A stretch of DNA of 64,000 nucleotides from Aldersonia kunmingensis (GCF_001646865.1 NZ_LRRB01000206.1:1-64000), one strand, 5' to 3'. Counted from the first letter of the stretch, positions 39,309-54,639 are shown. Notes: generated by a model not told the origin, from the sequence alone. A program made the numbers and translations.

Positions 39309-39983
39309 TCAACGTCGATGGTGTTTGCGAGGGAGCCTTTGCGCACGAACAACAATGGTCGGCGTTGGCACTACGTCACCTCCGCATTCGAGTATCTCTA
39401 GCTTGCCAGCACCCGCCTCGGTTAGGGAAGCAGCCTCGCGGGTGAGTTCGTCACGTGCCGATGATCCTTTGAGCGCAAGCATGCGGCCGTTCTCATGAAC
39501 GAGCGGAAGGCACCACTTTGCGAGCTTTCCGAGTGGCGCGACGGCGCGGGAAACGGCCGCGTCGGCGCCACCGGCCTCCTTGATAACGCCGGGTTGCTCG
39601 GCTCGTCCCCGGACGACGACTACGTCCAGGCCAGCCGACTCTATGAACTCGACGAGAAACTTGGTGCGCCTCAGTAGCGGCTCGACCAACGTCACGCGGA
39701 GATCCTGCCGAGCAATCGCGAGGGGGATACCGGGGAGTCCAGCGCCGCTACCTACGTCGACGACGGTCTCTCCCTCGCCGAGCAATTCAGCGACCACTGC
39801 GCAGTTGAGGATGTGGCGATCCCACAGCCGCGGGACCTCTCGCGGTCCGATCAACCCGCGGACGACTCCGTCGGTCGCCAAGGCCTCCCAGTACCGTTCC
39901 GCCAACTCCAACCTGTCTCCGAAGACGGCTGTCGCGTTGGGCAGCGGCTGCCGGTCGTGCGGGTCTGGTTCCACGTGAAACAT
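39309..39983 (-). CDS. rsmG: 16S rRNA (guanine-N7) methyltransferase RsmG
   Basis: 224 residues. The SAM motif is [17 protein letters not shown] and the family segment is [13 protein letters not shown]. It methylates 16S rRNA at the base equivalent to G527; loss gives low-level streptomycin resistance in other bacteria. The start at 39983 has GGAGG directly upstream; the first codons (MFHVEP) lie on a parS-like sequence. It is upstream of parA, as in many actinobacteria. Confidence 0.95.
   Translation of the reverse strand: MFHVEPDPHDRQPLPNATAVFGDRLELAERYWEALATDGVVRGLIGPREVPRLWDRHILNCAVVAELLGEGETVVDVGSGAGLPGIPLAIARQDLRVTLVEPLLRRTKFLVEFIESAGLDVVVVRGRAEQPGVIKEAGGADAAVSRAVAPLGKLAKWCLPLVHENGRMLALKGSSARDELTREAASLTEAGAGKLEILECGGDVVPTPTIVVRAQRLPRKHHRR
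39968..39981. promoter_or_regulatory. Near-perfect parS site at the rsmG start
   Basis: GTTCCACGTGAAAC differs from the parS core by one base. It overlaps codons 1-6 of rsmG (MFHVEP). Confidence 0.75.
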
Positions 39984-40063
39984 CCTCCATTCCTCCGCAT
40001 CGTCCGTTGAAATCACAACCCGGTAATTCGCGCGGTTGACGTTCGGTGTGCGGGGCACTGAAA

Positions 40064-40090
40064 AGGCCCCCGGCCTAACGCCGGGGGCCT
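40064..40090. terminator. GC-rich terminator downstream of jag
   Basis: An 11-bp perfect stem (AGGCCCCCGGC, loop CTAAC, complement) preceded by AAA, which is a T-tract when read on the minus strand. It therefore suits termination of the rpmH-to-jag transcript. Confidence 0.75.
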
Positions 40091-40107
40091 GTCCATACTT
40101 TCACTGC

Positions 40108-40203
40108 ACTGCCGCGGGCGGCACCAAATGAACTGCCGCGGGCGGCACCAAATGAACTGCCGCGGGCGGCACCAATTGCACCGTCGCGGGCGCAACCAAA
40201 TGC
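40108..40203. repeat. Four tandem 24-base repeats 3' of jag
   Basis: Units start at 40108, 40132, 40156 and 40180. The first two are identical (ACTGCCGCGGGCGGCACCAA, then ATGA), the third differs at the end, and the fourth is diverged. Each holds the small dyad GCCGC/GCGGC. The array touches the jag stop codon and lies before the terminator. Confidence 0.9.
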
Positions 40204-40803
40204 TCAGTCGCGAATAACAACGACGCGGCGAGACGGCTCTACGCCTTCGCTCTCGCTCGTCACCCCGTCGACCGCCGCGACCGCGTCGTGGACGATCTTG
40301 CGCTCGAACGGAGTCATCGGCGCCAGCACCTCGCGCTCGCCGGTGGACAGCACGCGTTCAGCGGCCTCCTTACCGATCGAGGTGAGATCCGCCCGACGCA
40401 TCGCGCGCCAGCCGGCGACGTCGAGCATCAGGCGGCTGCGGTCACCGGTCGCCTGCTGCACCGCGAGCCGGGTGAGCTCCTGCAGCGCATCGAGCACCTC
40501 GCCCTTACGGCCGACCAACTTGGTCAGGTCCTCACCGCCGTCGATGCTCACCACGGCACGGTCGCCTTCTACGTCGAGGTCGATGTCACCATCGAAATCG
40601 AGAACGTCGAGCAACTGCTCGAGGTAATCGCCGGCGATCTCCCCTTCCTCGATCAGCGCCTCTTCGGCGTCGTTGTCGAGGCTGCCCTCGACGACCGCCG
40701 TACTCGTTGCCGCATCGTTCGCTGCCGTCTCTGTTGCGACATCATCCGCCGTCGGAATCACAGCCTCATCGCCTCCGTCGTCTGTCATGGCTTGTTCGGT
40801 CAT
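40204..40803 (-). CDS. jag: Jag/KhpB-like RNA-binding protein (KH and R3H domains)
   Basis: 199 residues. An acidic N-terminus is followed by a KH-like domain (VVSIDGGEDLTKLVGRKGEV) and an R3H domain whose core is R..(x3)H in FERKIVHDAVAAV. Jag proteins bind RNA and sit next to yidC in most Gram-positive bacteria. The start ATG 40803 lies 49 bases after the yidC stop on the same strand. Its stop codon abuts the tandem repeat. Confidence 0.9.
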   Translation of the reverse strand: MTEQAMTDDGGDEAVIPTADDVATETAANDAATSTAVVEGSLDNDAEEALIEEGEIAGDYLEQLLDVLDFDGDIDLDVEGDRAVVSIDGGEDLTKLVGRKGEVLDALQELTRLAVQQATGDRSRLMLDVAGWRAMRRADLTSIGKEAAERVLSTGEREVLAPMTPFERKIVHDAVAAVDGVTSESEGVEPSRRVVVIRD

Positions 40804-40852
40804 CGCCGTCTTCCCTCATCACGCTTCGCGATCGCCGCTCGGCGATCGCGGA

Positions 40853-41974
40853 TCAGCGTCGCTTCTTCTGGTTCGCCTTGCCGCGGTTACCCGGCCTGGA
40901 CTGGCCACCGGTCTTGCGTTGGCCCTGGGCGCCCTTCGCCGGCGCCTTCTTTGCAGGGGTGCTCTTGCCCGCCGTCGATCCGTCGCCCGACCCAATCGTG
41001 TCGTCCGTCGTTTCGTCGCCGGCCGCCGAGCCCGCGGATGCCTTCTTGGTGTCGGTTGGCTTCGCGCCCGGCTTAGGTCGAGCACCAGGTTTCGGCGCGT
41101 TGGACGCGCGCCGCTCGATGGCCTCCTGCTTCTTGGCCTCTTCTTCCTGGTCGATCTTTCGGAAGACGATGTGCTGCTGCGCGTAGGTCCAGATGTTGTT
41201 CGAGACCCAGTAGATGATGATCGCGATCGGCAGGAACGGGCCACCGACAAGCACGCCGAGCGGGAACACCCACAGCGCCAGCTTGTTCATGATCGCGGCC
41301 TGTGGGTTGGCCGCGGCCGCCGCGCTCTGGCGCGCGACCGAAGCCCGAGAGTTGAAGTGCGTCGCAAGGCTCGCAATGACCATGAGCGGGACCGCGACTG
41401 CCGCGATTTCCCAACGGGTCGGGACACCGCCGAAATCGGAGTAGGCGGCCAGCGACTCGGTCGGCTGGGTGATCCACGCCGAGATCGGCGCGCCGAACAG
41501 ACGCGCGGAAAGGAAGGACTGGACCTCTTCCGGGCTGAAGGCGTAGTTGCCCAGCTGTGCGTTCTCCTCGGGGGAGAGGCCAAGCTGACCGAAGCCGGTA
41601 CCGGTTCGGTTGAAAGACCGCAGCACGTGGAACAGGCCGATGAACACCGGCGCCTGCACCAGCACGGGCAGGCAGCCCATCAGCGGATTGAAGCCGTGCT
41701 CGCGCTGCAGCTTCTGCATCTCGAGCGCCATGCGCTGACGGTCCGACCCGTACTTCTTCTGCAGCGCCTTGATCTGGGGCTGCAGCTCCTGCATCTGCCG
41801 AGTAGTGCGGACCTGCTTCACGAACGGCCAGTAGAGGAACAGCCGCAGTGTGAAGACAAGGAACATCACGGACAGCGCCCACGTGAAGCCGTTGTCCGGA
41901 CCGAGGACCGCACCGAAGACCTGGTGCCAGACCCACAAGATCCAGGAGACCGGATAGTAAATGAAATCGAGCAC
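40853..41974 (-). CDS. yidC: Membrane protein insertase YidC
   Basis: 373 residues. The first helix ([15 protein letters not shown]) is followed by [20 protein letters not shown] and the hallmark region [23 protein letters not shown], then more helices and a long Lys/Ala/Pro-rich basic tail that can contact ribosomes. It inserts membrane proteins alone or with SecYEG. The start codon is GTG 41974, four bases after the yidD stop. Confidence 0.95.
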   Translation of the reverse strand: MLDFIYYPVSWILWVWHQVFGAVLGPDNGFTWALSVMFLVFTLRLFLYWPFVKQVRTTRQMQELQPQIKALQKKYGSDRQRMALEMQKLQREHGFNPLMGCLPVLVQAPVFIGLFHVLRSFNRTGTGFGQLGLSPEENAQLGNYAFSPEEVQSFLSARLFGAPISAWITQPTESLAAYSDFGGVPTRWEIAAVAVPLMVIASLATHFNSRASVARQSAAAAANPQAAIMNKLALWVFPLGVLVGGPFLPIAIIIYWVSNNIWTYAQQHIVFRKIDQEEEAKKQEAIERRASNAPKPGARPKPGAKPTDTKKASAGSAAGDETTDDTIGSGDGSTAGKSTPAKKAPAKGAQGQRKTGGQSRPGNRGKANQKKRR

Positions 41975-41978
41975 GGCG

Positions 41979-42323
41979 CTAGGTACTCCTCTGTTCGTTC
42001 ACGCCCGCTACAGAGAGCGAGCCGGATGAAGTCTGCGGGGCACAGGTATGTCCGTGCTGGGATCGGTTCTTGCGCTCCGGAACCGGATCCCACCCACCAG
42101 GGTGCCAGGGGGCGCATTTTGCCAGCCGCACCACGGTCAAGAACAGACCCCGTACCAGGCCGAACTCGCGCAGCGCGGTGACCGCGTACTCACTGCAAGT
42201 CGGGGTGAAGCGGCAGGTTGGAAGCCGCAACGGCGAGACGAAGTTTCGGTACAACTCGATCGTGAAGATGACGATCCGTGCCGGCAATGCCCGCACCGAT
42301 CCCACGATCGAGGATGCGCTCAT
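41979..42323 (-). CDS. yidD: Membrane protein insertion efficiency factor YidD
   Basis: 114 residues with the family core [34 protein letters not shown] and [13 protein letters not shown]. YidD is a small amphipathic protein that helps YidC-dependent insertion. Start ATG 42323 overlaps the rnpA stop by four bases. The C-terminal 25 residues are variable. Confidence 0.94.
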   Translation of the reverse strand: MSASSIVGSVRALPARIVIFTIELYRNFVSPLRLPTCRFTPTCSEYAVTALREFGLVRGLFLTVVRLAKCAPWHPGGWDPVPERKNRSQHGHTCAPQTSSGSLSVAGVNEQRST

Positions 42324-42700
42324 CGTGCGGCGTCCGAGTCCAGCAACTGCAGCTTTGCGAGCCCGCCGCGAACCTGGCGCTCGAGCTCGTCTGACGAGGC
42401 TGTCGCCGCGCCCGGCAGAGCGCGAATCACAACATCGATATCGGAGGCGAGACCGGGGCGGAGTTCGGCACAAACATGCCGAAGCCGGCGCGCCACCCGA
42501 CGACGGACGACGGCCGGCCCAACGGACTTACTGACAATCAATCCGAACCTGGGGCCGCCGAATCGCACGTCGGCTACCGGTTCACTGGCAGAGCAGTCGA
42601 ATCCGTGCACGACGAGATCACGTCTCCCGATCCGTTTGCCGCGGCGCACCGTCCGGGAGAAATCTGCGTGATGATGCAACCGATTCGGCTCAGGAAGCAC
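42320..42700 (-). CDS. rnpA: Ribonuclease P protein component
   Basis: 126 residues. The substrate-contact region near the N-terminus ([17 protein letters not shown]) and the RNR-like motif in [12 protein letters not shown] are typical of RnpA. It assists the RNase P RNA in maturing tRNA 5' ends. Start GTG 42700 lies 31 bases after the rpmH stop, the conserved rpmH-rnpA-yidD-yidC order. Confidence 0.94.
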   Translation of the reverse strand: MLPEPNRLHHHADFSRTVRRGKRIGRRDLVVHGFDCSASEPVADVRFGGPRFGLIVSKSVGPAVVRRRVARRLRHVCAELRPGLASDIDVVIRALPGAATASSDELERQVRGGLAKLQLLDSDAAR

Positions 42701-42731
42701 CCCGAGCGTCCGAGCGGTGCTTAAGCCCTTA

Positions 42732-42875
42732 TCAGGCAGTCAGCTCGGCGCGGCCCTTGCGGCGACGCGCCGAGACAATTGCACGACCGGCGCGCGTGCG
42801 CATCCGGAGACGGAAGCCGTGAACCCGCGCCCGACGACGGTTGTTCGGCTGGAACGTCCGCTTGCCCTTGGCCAC
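42732..42875 (-). CDS. rpmH: 50S ribosomal protein L34
   Basis: 47 residues, very basic, reading [20 protein letters not shown] at the start (GTG start codon) and ending [11 protein letters not shown]. This is the standard actinobacterial L34. GAGGAG lies upstream, and a small hairpin (GGCACC, loop TGTC, GGTGCC, 42895-42910) precedes it in the leader. Confidence 0.97.
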   Translation of the reverse strand: MAKGKRTFQPNNRRRARVHGFRLRMRTRAGRAIVSARRRKGRAELTA

Positions 42876-43594
42876 GGTGAACTCCTCGAATATCGGCACC
42901 TGTCGGTGCCCTAACTGATGGACAAAATCTTTGGTCTACCTGCGATGGGATCGGCCCGGACGGCTAGCGGGATTCGCGACGGTGTCTTGCGGCGATGTCA
43001 GCGATCCTGGTCAGCACGGAACGGCCACCTCATCGAGGGCGACCTTTCGAGGATACTGAAGCCCTGCCGGTAGGGTCAAACCAGGTCCCAGGCGAATCTT
43101 CTTGAACCTATCTGTGATTTCCGCAACGTATACGTAATACCGCTGCTACGTTCGCTTGCATGCGTGTGCCGTCGGACACGACCTTTCCGCGACGCGAGAG
43201 CGGCTGTAGCCGCCGTCGTCGATGGCGGGACAACGGACGGCACTGTACGGACCTTTGCTAACCACAGTCGGTGTGCCTACCCGGGGGGCGTGACGCCTTC
43301 GGCTGTCCGCACGACTGACACTGCAGGCCAACGGCTTGTTCTTCGAGATTTCTCCAGCCTGATTACTAGTGCTGTCGTTTTCCACATCTGTGGATAATTG
43401 TGTGGACATACCTCTCAGGTGGCATCATTCATGGTTCCCGAAGGCGACCGTTGGAGCGGAGCCTGCGCAGCGACCAGGACGCATAGTCTTTGCCGGGCGG
43501 GGAGATCGCGAACGCAACGGCGCGTTCCGCGGCTCGATGTGAGACGACGACGGCGTGCGGGTTTCTCGCACGACTCGACCCGGGAGGATGCGCT
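42876..43594. promoter_or_regulatory. rpmH-dnaA divergent regulatory region
   Basis: 719 bases without a credible gene. DnaA boxes are TTTTCCACA (43378-43386), the reverse of TTATCCACA (43389-43397) and a TGTGGACA (43401-43408). Together they form the dyad TCCACATCTGTGGA. Such boxes upstream of dnaA suggest autoregulation. Two short open frames here have no homology or ribosome sites. Confidence 0.75.
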
Positions 43595-45253
43595 GTGGAA
43601 GACGAACGGCCTTTGTTGTCCGACGTATGGCCGGATGTCGTCGTAGAACTGACCCAAGGGTCTCCCGACGGCTCGATCCCGCCGGTCTCCGGTGCACAGC
43701 GCGCCTGGCTCCGGCTGATCACTCCACTGTCGGTCGTCGAAGGTTTCGCGCTCCTCGCAGTTCCCTCGGAACTAGCCCAGGAAGCTGTGGAACGCGATCT
43801 TCGCGAGCCGATCCTCAAGTCACTCGGCCGGCGTCTCGGTTCTCGGGTCGAAGGTCTCGGTGTCCGGGTACGTCAGACCGATGAACCCGACAGCGCGAAG
43901 AGCAACGGCGTCGCGGCCGCATCGACCGCTCCCGCCCGCGAGCCGATCTCGAACGGGCATCAGGCCTCGAACGGACATCAGGGCCAGGCCGCCGACAACG
44001 GTTATCAACCCGTCGCAGCCATCGTGGACACAACCTCGGATACCGGCTTCGCCCTGCCGCCGGAGAGCCACGACTCGCCCACCGACTGGGAACGGCGCCG
44101 GCTCGATGCCACGCCCGCTGCCGCCTACGACGACGACGATGAGGTCGACACCATCGCCGCCGAGCCCTGGCCGACGTATTTCACCAGGCCGGTGAACGGC
44201 AATCAGTCCGCAGACCGCGGGGCGACGACCCTCAACAACAAGTACACCTTCGACACGTTCGTGATCGGCGCGTCGAACCGGTTCGCGCATGCAGCCGCGG
44301 TCGCGATCGCCGAGGCGCCGGCCCGCGCCTACAACCCGCTGTTCGTCTGGGGCGCGTCCGGACTCGGCAAGACCCACCTGCTGCACGCGGCCGGCCACTA
44401 CGCCCAGCGGCTGTTTCCCGGCATGCGGGTCAAGTACGTCTCCACCGAAGAGTTCACCAACGACTTCATCAACAGTCTCCGTGACGACCGCAAGGTGGCG
44501 TTCAAGCGCCGCTACCGCGAAACCGATGTGCTGCTCGTCGACGACATCCAGTTCATCGAGGGTAAGGAAGGTATCCAGGAGGAGTTCTTCCATACCTTCA
44601 ATACGCTGCATAACTCGAACAAACAGATCGTCGTGTCCTCCGATCGGCCGCCGAAGCAGCTGACAACCCTCGAGGAGCGCCTGCGGACGCGGTTCGAGTG
44701 GGGCCTCATCACCGACGTGCAGCCGCCGGAGCTCGAGACCCGGATCGCCATTCTGCGCAAGAAGGCACAGATGGACCGGCTCGATGTGCCCGACGATGTG
44801 ATGGAACTTATCGCGAGCCGGATCGAACGCAACATCCGCGAGCTCGAGGGCGCACTGATCCGGGTGACAGCCTTCGCCTCGCTCAACGGGGCGCCACTGG
44901 ACCTCACCCTCGCCGAGATCGTGCTTCGGGATCTCATCCCGGACACCTCCGCCGTGGAGATCAGCGCGGCGACGATCATGGCGGTCACCGCGGAGTACTT
45001 CAAGATCTCCATCGACGACCTCTGCGGGCCCGGCAAATCCCGTCCGCTGGCCCAGGCCCGCCAGATCGCGATGTACCTGTGCCGCGAGCTCACCGACCTG
45101 TCACTGCCCAAGATCGGGCAGACCTTCGGCCGCGACCACACCACGGTTATGTACGCCGACAAGAAGATTCGCAAGGAGATGGCCGAGCGGCGGCACATCT
45201 ACAACCAGGTGCAGGAACTCACCGCGCGCATCAAACAGCGCTCGAAGCGCTGA
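43595..45253 (+). CDS. dnaA: Chromosomal replication initiator DnaA
   Basis: 552 residues. Domain I is N-terminal; a long acidic linker (domain II, about residues 95-215) makes the protein larger than the 507-residue M. tuberculosis DnaA. The AAA+ domain has Walker [12 protein letters not shown] and Walker [15 protein letters not shown]. Domain IV carries the box-binding signature [14 protein letters not shown]. Start GTG 43595 has GGGAGG seven bases upstream. A strong terminator follows, then oriC. Confidence 0.97.
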   Translation: MEDERPLLSDVWPDVVVELTQGSPDGSIPPVSGAQRAWLRLITPLSVVEGFALLAVPSELAQEAVERDLREPILKSLGRRLGSRVEGLGVRVRQTDEPDSAKSNGVAAASTAPAREPISNGHQASNGHQGQAADNGYQPVAAIVDTTSDTGFALPPESHDSPTDWERRRLDATPAAAYDDDDEVDTIAAEPWPTYFTRPVNGNQSADRGATTLNNKYTFDTFVIGASNRFAHAAAVAIAEAPARAYNPLFVWGASGLGKTHLLHAAGHYAQRLFPGMRVKYVSTEEFTNDFINSLRDDRKVAFKRRYRETDVLLVDDIQFIEGKEGIQEEFFHTFNTLHNSNKQIVVSSDRPPKQLTTLEERLRTRFEWGLITDVQPPELETRIAILRKKAQMDRLDVPDDVMELIASRIERNIRELEGALIRVTAFASLNGAPLDLTLAEIVLRDLIPDTSAVEISAATIMAVTAEYFKISIDDLCGPGKSRPLAQARQIAMYLCRELTDLSLPKIGQTFGRDHTTVMYADKKIRKEMAERRHIYNQVQELTARIKQRSKR

Positions 45254-45264
45254 CATGAGTCCAG

Positions 45265-45300
45265 ATCCCGCTCCGGATGACGTCCGGGGCGGGATTTTTT
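45265..45300 (+). terminator. Rho-independent terminator of dnaA
   Basis: A 13-bp stem with one G-T wobble (ATCCCGCTCCGGA, loop TGACG) is followed by six T, a textbook intrinsic terminator between dnaA and the origin. Confidence 0.93.
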
Positions 45301-45815
45301 GTGCCATTCACACCTGTGGATAAGCGTGTGGAGAAAGGCGGACAGATTGGGGATGAACTCGAGGAATCCTCGAGGAATCCTCGAGGAAAACCGCTAATGA
45401 CCTCGAGGAATGCACAGCGGAGACGATTGCTCCTCGAGTTTGTTACGAAAGTATCACCAAGCCGACACGGCCTCGAGCAGCACGTTCGACGGCAGTCCAC
45501 AGATTCCACACCCCCTAATACTGTGATGGATTTTCATCTCTAGAAAAGCTCCTTAAAAGCAGGGTTGTGAGCAAGCGCCGGTGCACAGCCAAAACCGCCC
45601 GCCCGGCGTCCCGGAGAGCGGTTTGTCGGAACCCGCCAGAACGCATAGCGTGTTGGTCTGCTGCGTGACAGACTTCGTCCGTGCCAACTCGCGAGCACCC
45701 CACTCGTGACATGTCGGGGCGGGAGTCGCCACCGCGAACCGCGCAGTTACCCTCACCGCCGAACTACCCAGATGGCGTGCCAACCACACACCCGACCGAG
45801 AGGAATCCTCGACCG
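45301..45815. other. oriC: Replication origin oriC (dnaA-dnaN gap)
   Basis: Location between dnaA and dnaN is that of known actinobacterial origins. DnaA boxes are TGTGGATAA (45315-45323), TGTGGAGAA (45327-45335), and two tandem weaker boxes CAGTCCACA and GATTCCACA (45493-45510). Phased CTCGAG repeats lie at 45358-45412. An AT-richer stretch (45521-45560, with CTAATACTG, GATTTTCATC and CCTTAAAAGC) could be the unwinding element. Toward dnaN I see nothing further. Confidence 0.88.
45358..45412. repeat. 11-base iterons in oriC
   Basis: CTCGAGGAATC occurs at 45358 and 45369, CTCGAGGAAAA at 45380 and CTCGAGGAATG at 45402. Starts are spaced 11, 11 and 22 bases, so all lie on one face of the helix. 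More CTCGAG hexamers follow at 45433 and 45472. Confidence 0.85.
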
Positions 45816-47000
45816 ATGGACTCTGCGAGCATGAAGTTCCGAGTTGCTCGAGAGGATTTCGCGGATGCAGTGGCCTGGGTGGCGCGCAGTCTCCCGTCAC
45901 GGCCGCCGGTTCCCGTGCTCGGTGGAGTGCTCCTCGTCGCGGATGACAACGGGCTCTCGGTTTCGGGATTCGACTACGAGGTGTCCGCGCAGATGCGGCT
46001 CTCGGCAGAGGTCGCGGGTCCGGGCGAGGTGCTGGTCTCGGGCCGCTTGCTCGCCGACATCACCAAGGCGCTACCGGCCAAGCCGGTCGACGTGGCGGTC
46101 GATGGCGCTCGCGTGCTGATCACGTGTGGCAGTGCCAAGTTCTCGCTGCCGACCATGCCGGTCGAGGACTACCCGCAGCTCCCGGCACTGCCCGAGCGCA
46201 CCGGCGGAATCGCGCAGGAACTGTTTGCCGAGGCAGTCGGCCAGGTCGCTGTCGCGGCCGGCAAGGACGACACGCTTCCCATGCTCACCGGTATCCGGGT
46301 CGAGATCGAGGGCGGTGACGTGGTTCTTGCCGCGACCGACCGATTCCGCCTCGCAGTGCGCAAGCTGACCTGGGACCCGGCGCGTCCCGACGTGACCACC
46401 GCTGTCCTGATCCCGGCCCGCACTCTGTCGGAAACCGCGAAAACCCTTGTCGGAACATCGGATTCGGCGGTCGAACTCGCGCTCGGCAGCGGTTCGGCGA
46501 TCGGCAGCGACGGCCTCCTCGGCATCGTCAACGAGGGTCGGCGCACCACCACCCGGCTGCTCGATGCGGAATTCCCGAAGTTCCGGCAGCTGCTGCCCAA
46601 GGAGCACACCTCGATGGCTCTCGTCGAGGTCGCACCGCTGATCGACGCGATCAAGCGTGTCGCCCTGGTTGCCGAGCGTGGGGCACAGGTGCGTCTCGAG
46701 TTTTCCGCGGACGGGCTGCGGCTCACCGCGGGTGGCGACGATGCCGGCAAGGCCGAGGAACGCCTCGAGGCCGACTTCTACGGCGAGCCGCTGACCATCG
46801 CCTTCAACCCGGGCTACCTCACCGACGGGTTGACTGCGCTGCACACCCCGCGGGTGTCATTCGGGTTCACCACGCCTAGCCGTCCCGCGGTGCTGCAGTC
46901 CGCCGACGATGCCGAGCTGACCCCGGATGCCTCCGGCACGTTCCCGGCACCCGACCGCGATTACACCTATCTGCTCATGCCGGTACGTCTGCCCGGCTGA
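45816..47000 (+). CDS. dnaN: DNA polymerase III beta subunit (sliding clamp)
   Basis: 394 residues of the three-domain clamp: domain 1 starts [20 protein letters not shown], domain 2 near [20 protein letters not shown], domain 3 near [19 protein letters not shown], and the C-terminus is the conserved [12 protein letters not shown]. It tethers polymerases to DNA. ATG 45816 follows GAGAGGAA; ATG 45831 is a possible start. recF follows by five bases. Confidence 0.97.
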   Translation: MDSASMKFRVAREDFADAVAWVARSLPSRPPVPVLGGVLLVADDNGLSVSGFDYEVSAQMRLSAEVAGPGEVLVSGRLLADITKALPAKPVDVAVDGARVLITCGSAKFSLPTMPVEDYPQLPALPERTGGIAQELFAEAVGQVAVAAGKDDTLPMLTGIRVEIEGGDVVLAATDRFRLAVRKLTWDPARPDVTTAVLIPARTLSETAKTLVGTSDSAVELALGSGSAIGSDGLLGIVNEGRRTTTRLLDAEFPKFRQLLPKEHTSMALVEVAPLIDAIKRVALVAERGAQVRLEFSADGLRLTAGGDDAGKAEERLEADFYGEPLTIAFNPGYLTDGLTALHTPRVSFGFTTPSRPAVLQSADDAELTPDASGTFPAPDRDYTYLLMPVRLPG

Positions 47001-47005
47001 GGCCG

Positions 47006-48211
47006 GTGTTCGTACGCAGGCTGTCGCTGGCCGACTTCCGGTCCTGGCCCGAGCTCGACATTTCGCTCGAGCCGGGACGGACCGTATTCGTCGGCTCGAA
47101 TGGGAACGGCAAGACCAACATCCTCGAGGCGCTCGGGTATCTGGCGTCGCTCTCGAGCCATCGGGTCGCGGCGGACGCACCGCTGATTCGGCAGGGCGCC
47201 AGCCAGGCCCGGGTCGGGGCGACCGTGGTGAACGAGGGTCGTGAACTCACCGTCGATGTCGAGCTGAACAGCGGCGCGGGCAACCGCGCCAGGATCAACC
47301 GTTCGCCGGCACGGCGACCGCGCGAAATTATCGGAATTCTGCGCACGGTGCTGTTCGCGCCCGAGGATCTGTCCTTGGTTCGCGGCGACCCGTCCGAACG
47401 ACGCCGATTTCTCGACGAACTCGCCACCACTCGTAGACCCAGGATCGCCGCGGTTCGCGCCGACTACGACCGGGTGCTGCGCCAGCGCGGCGCACTCCTG
47501 AAAACCGCCGGCCGCGGGCGCGCTCGCTCGGGTGAAGCAGAACTGAGCACGCTCGACGTCTGGGACGGACACCTCGCCACGCATGGCGCCGAGTTGCTCC
47601 TCGAGCGGTTACGCCTGGTCGGGGTGCTCGAGCCGCAGCTGGCGGAGGCGTATCGCTCGATCGCGCCGGAGTCACGTCCGGCGACCGTGCGATACCGCAG
47701 CAGCCTCGGTGATGGGCTGCCGCCGGAATTCCTCGATCCGGCGCGGGAGCCGGCACCCGATGACCGCGAACTGCTCGAGGCGATCTTCCTACAGCAACTC
47801 GCCGTGGCCCGGCCACGTGAACTCGAGCGCGGGGTGTGCCTGGTCGGTCCGCATCGCGACGACCTCGACCTCGTGCTCGGCGACACGGGAGCGAAGGGGT
47901 TCGCCAGTCACGGCGAATCCTGGTCGTTCGCACTGGCTTTGCGCCTCGCATCCTTCGAGTTGCTGCGTGTCGAAGGGGCCGAGCCCGTACTGTTGCTCGA
48001 CGATGTATTTGCCGAATTGGACCGGCGTCGACGCAGTGCGTTGGCTGCCGTCGCGGCAGGTGCGGAGCAGGTGCTGATGACCGCAGCGGTCCCCGAGGAC
48101 GTGCCTGGGGAACTCGAGGCGACCCGGATCGGAGTGGAGACCACGACCATGGAATCGGGCCGAGTGTCCCGGCTCGTGGTCGGTGATGGTGCGGAGGAGG
48201 TCAGTAGGTGA
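47006..48211 (+). CDS. recF: Recombination/gap-repair protein RecF
   Basis: 401 residues of the SMC-like ABC ATPase family. N-terminal [17 protein letters not shown], Walker [15 protein letters not shown], and C-terminal Walker [16 protein letters not shown]. It loads RecA at single-strand gaps with RecO/RecR. Start GTG 47006 is five bases after dnaN; the stop overlaps the dciA start by four bases. Confidence 0.96.
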   Translation: MFVRRLSLADFRSWPELDISLEPGRTVFVGSNGNGKTNILEALGYLASLSSHRVAADAPLIRQGASQARVGATVVNEGRELTVDVELNSGAGNRARINRSPARRPREIIGILRTVLFAPEDLSLVRGDPSERRRFLDELATTRRPRIAAVRADYDRVLRQRGALLKTAGRGRARSGEAELSTLDVWDGHLATHGAELLLERLRLVGVLEPQLAEAYRSIAPESRPATVRYRSSLGDGLPPEFLDPAREPAPDDRELLEAIFLQQLAVARPRELERGVCLVGPHRDDLDLVLGDTGAKGFASHGESWSFALALRLASFELLRVEGAEPVLLLDDVFAELDRRRRSALAAVAAGAEQVLMTAAVPEDVPGELEATRIGVETTTMESGRVSRLVVGDGAEEVSR

Positions 48212-48819
48212 ATCCTGACGACAGCGCATCCGAGCAGCGTTCCGCGGAGAATGCAACGGGCGCAGCCGGTGGAGAGAACACTGCCAATTCCGCGAGTCCA
48301 TCGCCTCCTTCCGGCAGCGATATCGCCCGGCGCGCCCTCGAGGAGGCCCGAGCCCAGGCGCGCGCCAGCGGGAAAGCGGTCGGTCAGGGAAAGGCCTCGC
48401 CACGGAAGGCCCGTCCGGCGGCCGTGCGGCGTTCACGCGGCTGGTCGGGGCCTGGTCCGGATAACCGAGACCCACAGATGCTCGGCAGCCTGGTGTCGGG
48501 GATGGCGCGCAGTGCCGGATGGTCGGACAAGTTCGCGGAGGGAACCGTTTTCGGTCGGTGGCCGGCGGTGGTTGGAACCGATGTGGCCAGTCACTGCGCG
48601 CCGACCGCGCTGCGGGAGCGGGTTTTGCACGTGTCCGCGGAATCGACGGCCTGGGCGACGCAACTGCGGCTACTGCAGCCGCAGATCCTCGCCAAGATCG
48701 CTGCCGCGGTAGGAGATGGCGTGGTCACGGGGTTGCGGATCACTGGGCCCGCGGCGCCGAGTTGGCGCAAGGGTGACCGGCATATCCCCGGTCGAGGGCC
48801 GCGCGACACCTATGGCTGA
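48208..48819 (+). CDS. dciA: DciA-like (DUF721) replicative helicase-associated protein
   Basis: 203 residues. A long polar N-terminus (about 90 residues, Ala/Ser/Glu-rich) precedes the DUF721 domain: [20 protein letters not shown] and [20 protein letters not shown]. DciA proteins assist loading of the DnaB helicase in bacteria that lack DnaC. The GTG start overlaps the recF stop, the conserved dnaN-recF-dciA-gyrB order of actinobacteria. Confidence 0.9.
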   Translation: MNPDDSASEQRSAENATGAAGGENTANSASPSPPSGSDIARRALEEARAQARASGKAVGQGKASPRKARPAAVRRSRGWSGPGPDNRDPQMLGSLVSGMARSAGWSDKFAEGTVFGRWPAVVGTDVASHCAPTALRERVLHVSAESTAWATQLRLLQPQILAKIAAAVGDGVVTGLRITGPAAPSWRKGDRHIPGRGPRDTYG

Positions 48820-48976
48820 CGCGGCCGGCAGTCGTGGGGGCGGACAACACGAGTGGCCGCAGAAACGAGCGTGACCCACATCCGGTCTCGGAAAGTCGTC
48901 CGAAATTGCGCCTGCGGGCCAGTCAGGCGGCTTCCCGGGGTGTCAAGGTACCGCTACTACCCCTACGTACCAGTAG

Positions 48977-51109
<2,133 letters not shown>

Positions 51110-51189
51110 GCGCCCCGCGTGACACGAATGAATTTCGCGCGCGTGCGCAACGGATTCCAATCCGTGCGCACGACCCTTAAGGAGATTTC

Positions 51190-53705
<2,516 letters not shown>

Positions 53706-53709
<4 letters not shown>

Positions 53710-54536
53710 GCACTCCGAACCACCCGAACGACGCTGCTCGTCTTTCCGGTGAGGACGTGACCCCTCGGGGGCAGTCATCCGAGGCGGGGGCTGTAGGGCA
53801 GCAGCCGACGGAGGCAATCCACAACGTGCCCGGCCAGGCTCAGGAAAAGGGCCCCGGTCAGCCGCCGTGGAAGCAGGAACCGCAAACGAACCTGCAGCGG
53901 CCCGGTACGGCGCCGGTGGTAGGTCGTCCTGCGTCCGGCGGCAACGGTGTCCCGAGCCGCGGCCGGACTCCGAGCGAGGTCGAGCGGGCGGCGCAGAAGC
54001 AGGTCAATCGCACGAAGGCCGCGGTCATCGACGGGCCGACGCGCAACCTGGCTCGCCCGCAGCTGAACAAGGACATGCCGGATCTGTCGGCGGCGCGGCA
54101 TCCCGGGTCCGTTGACCCGGACCTGCCGATGTACACGCCGGCTCGTGGTTCCGCGTCTGTTGCCGCAGCGGCAACCCCTGATCCGCTGCGCGCGACCGTT
54201 CAACTGCGCCGCATCGACCCGTGGACGACACTGCAAGTGTCGTTGGTCATATCTGCCGCGCTGTTCCTGGTGTGGATGGTCGCGGTCGGTCTGCTCTACG
54301 GCGTCCTCGACGGGATGGGCGTCTGGGAGCGGCTCAACAACGCGTTCACCGACATCGTCTCCGACGGGTCGTCTGACGGGCTGATTTCCGCAGGTCAGGT
54401 CTTCGGCTATGCCGCGGTCATCGGGCTGATCAATGCGGTGCTGCTGACGGCGCTCGCCACGATCGGATCGTTCATCTACAACCAGTGCACGGACCTGGTC
54501 GGCGGGATCCAGGTAACCCTCGCTGATCCGGACTAG
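53706..54536 (+). CDS. DUF3566 membrane protein (Rv0007-like)
   Basis: 276 residues. A long polar, Pro/Gly-rich N-terminal part is followed by [20 protein letters not shown] and two membrane helices ([20 protein letters not shown] and [19 protein letters not shown]). This is the DUF3566 gene that always follows gyrA in mycobacteria. The GTG start overlaps the gyrA stop by four bases. The function is unknown; a link to cell envelope or division is only inferred from position. Confidence 0.88.
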
Positions 54537-54565
54537 CCATCCCAGAAGTACCGCCCGGGGCCGTT

Positions 54566-54595
54566 TTGGTTCTTCGCGCCCCGGTGCGGTAATCT
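54566..54595 (+). promoter_or_regulatory. Possible promoter of tRNA-Ile
   Basis: TTGGTT (54566-54571) and TAATCT (54590-54595) are 18 bases apart, about 45 bases before the tRNA. It lies inside a large imperfect dyad (about 54546-54599) that could also end the DUF3566 transcript. Confidence 0.4.
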
Positions 54596-54639
54596 TCTGC
54601 CTCGGTTCAGGGTGGTGAAAATGCCACCGGAACTGGTAC

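Noticed and set aside
40108-40203. CRISPR array
   Set aside because: The 24-base units are contiguous, with no spacers and no cas genes.
43146-43409. Short open frames in the rpmH-dnaA gap
   Set aside because: No ribosome site or homology, and they cover DnaA boxes.
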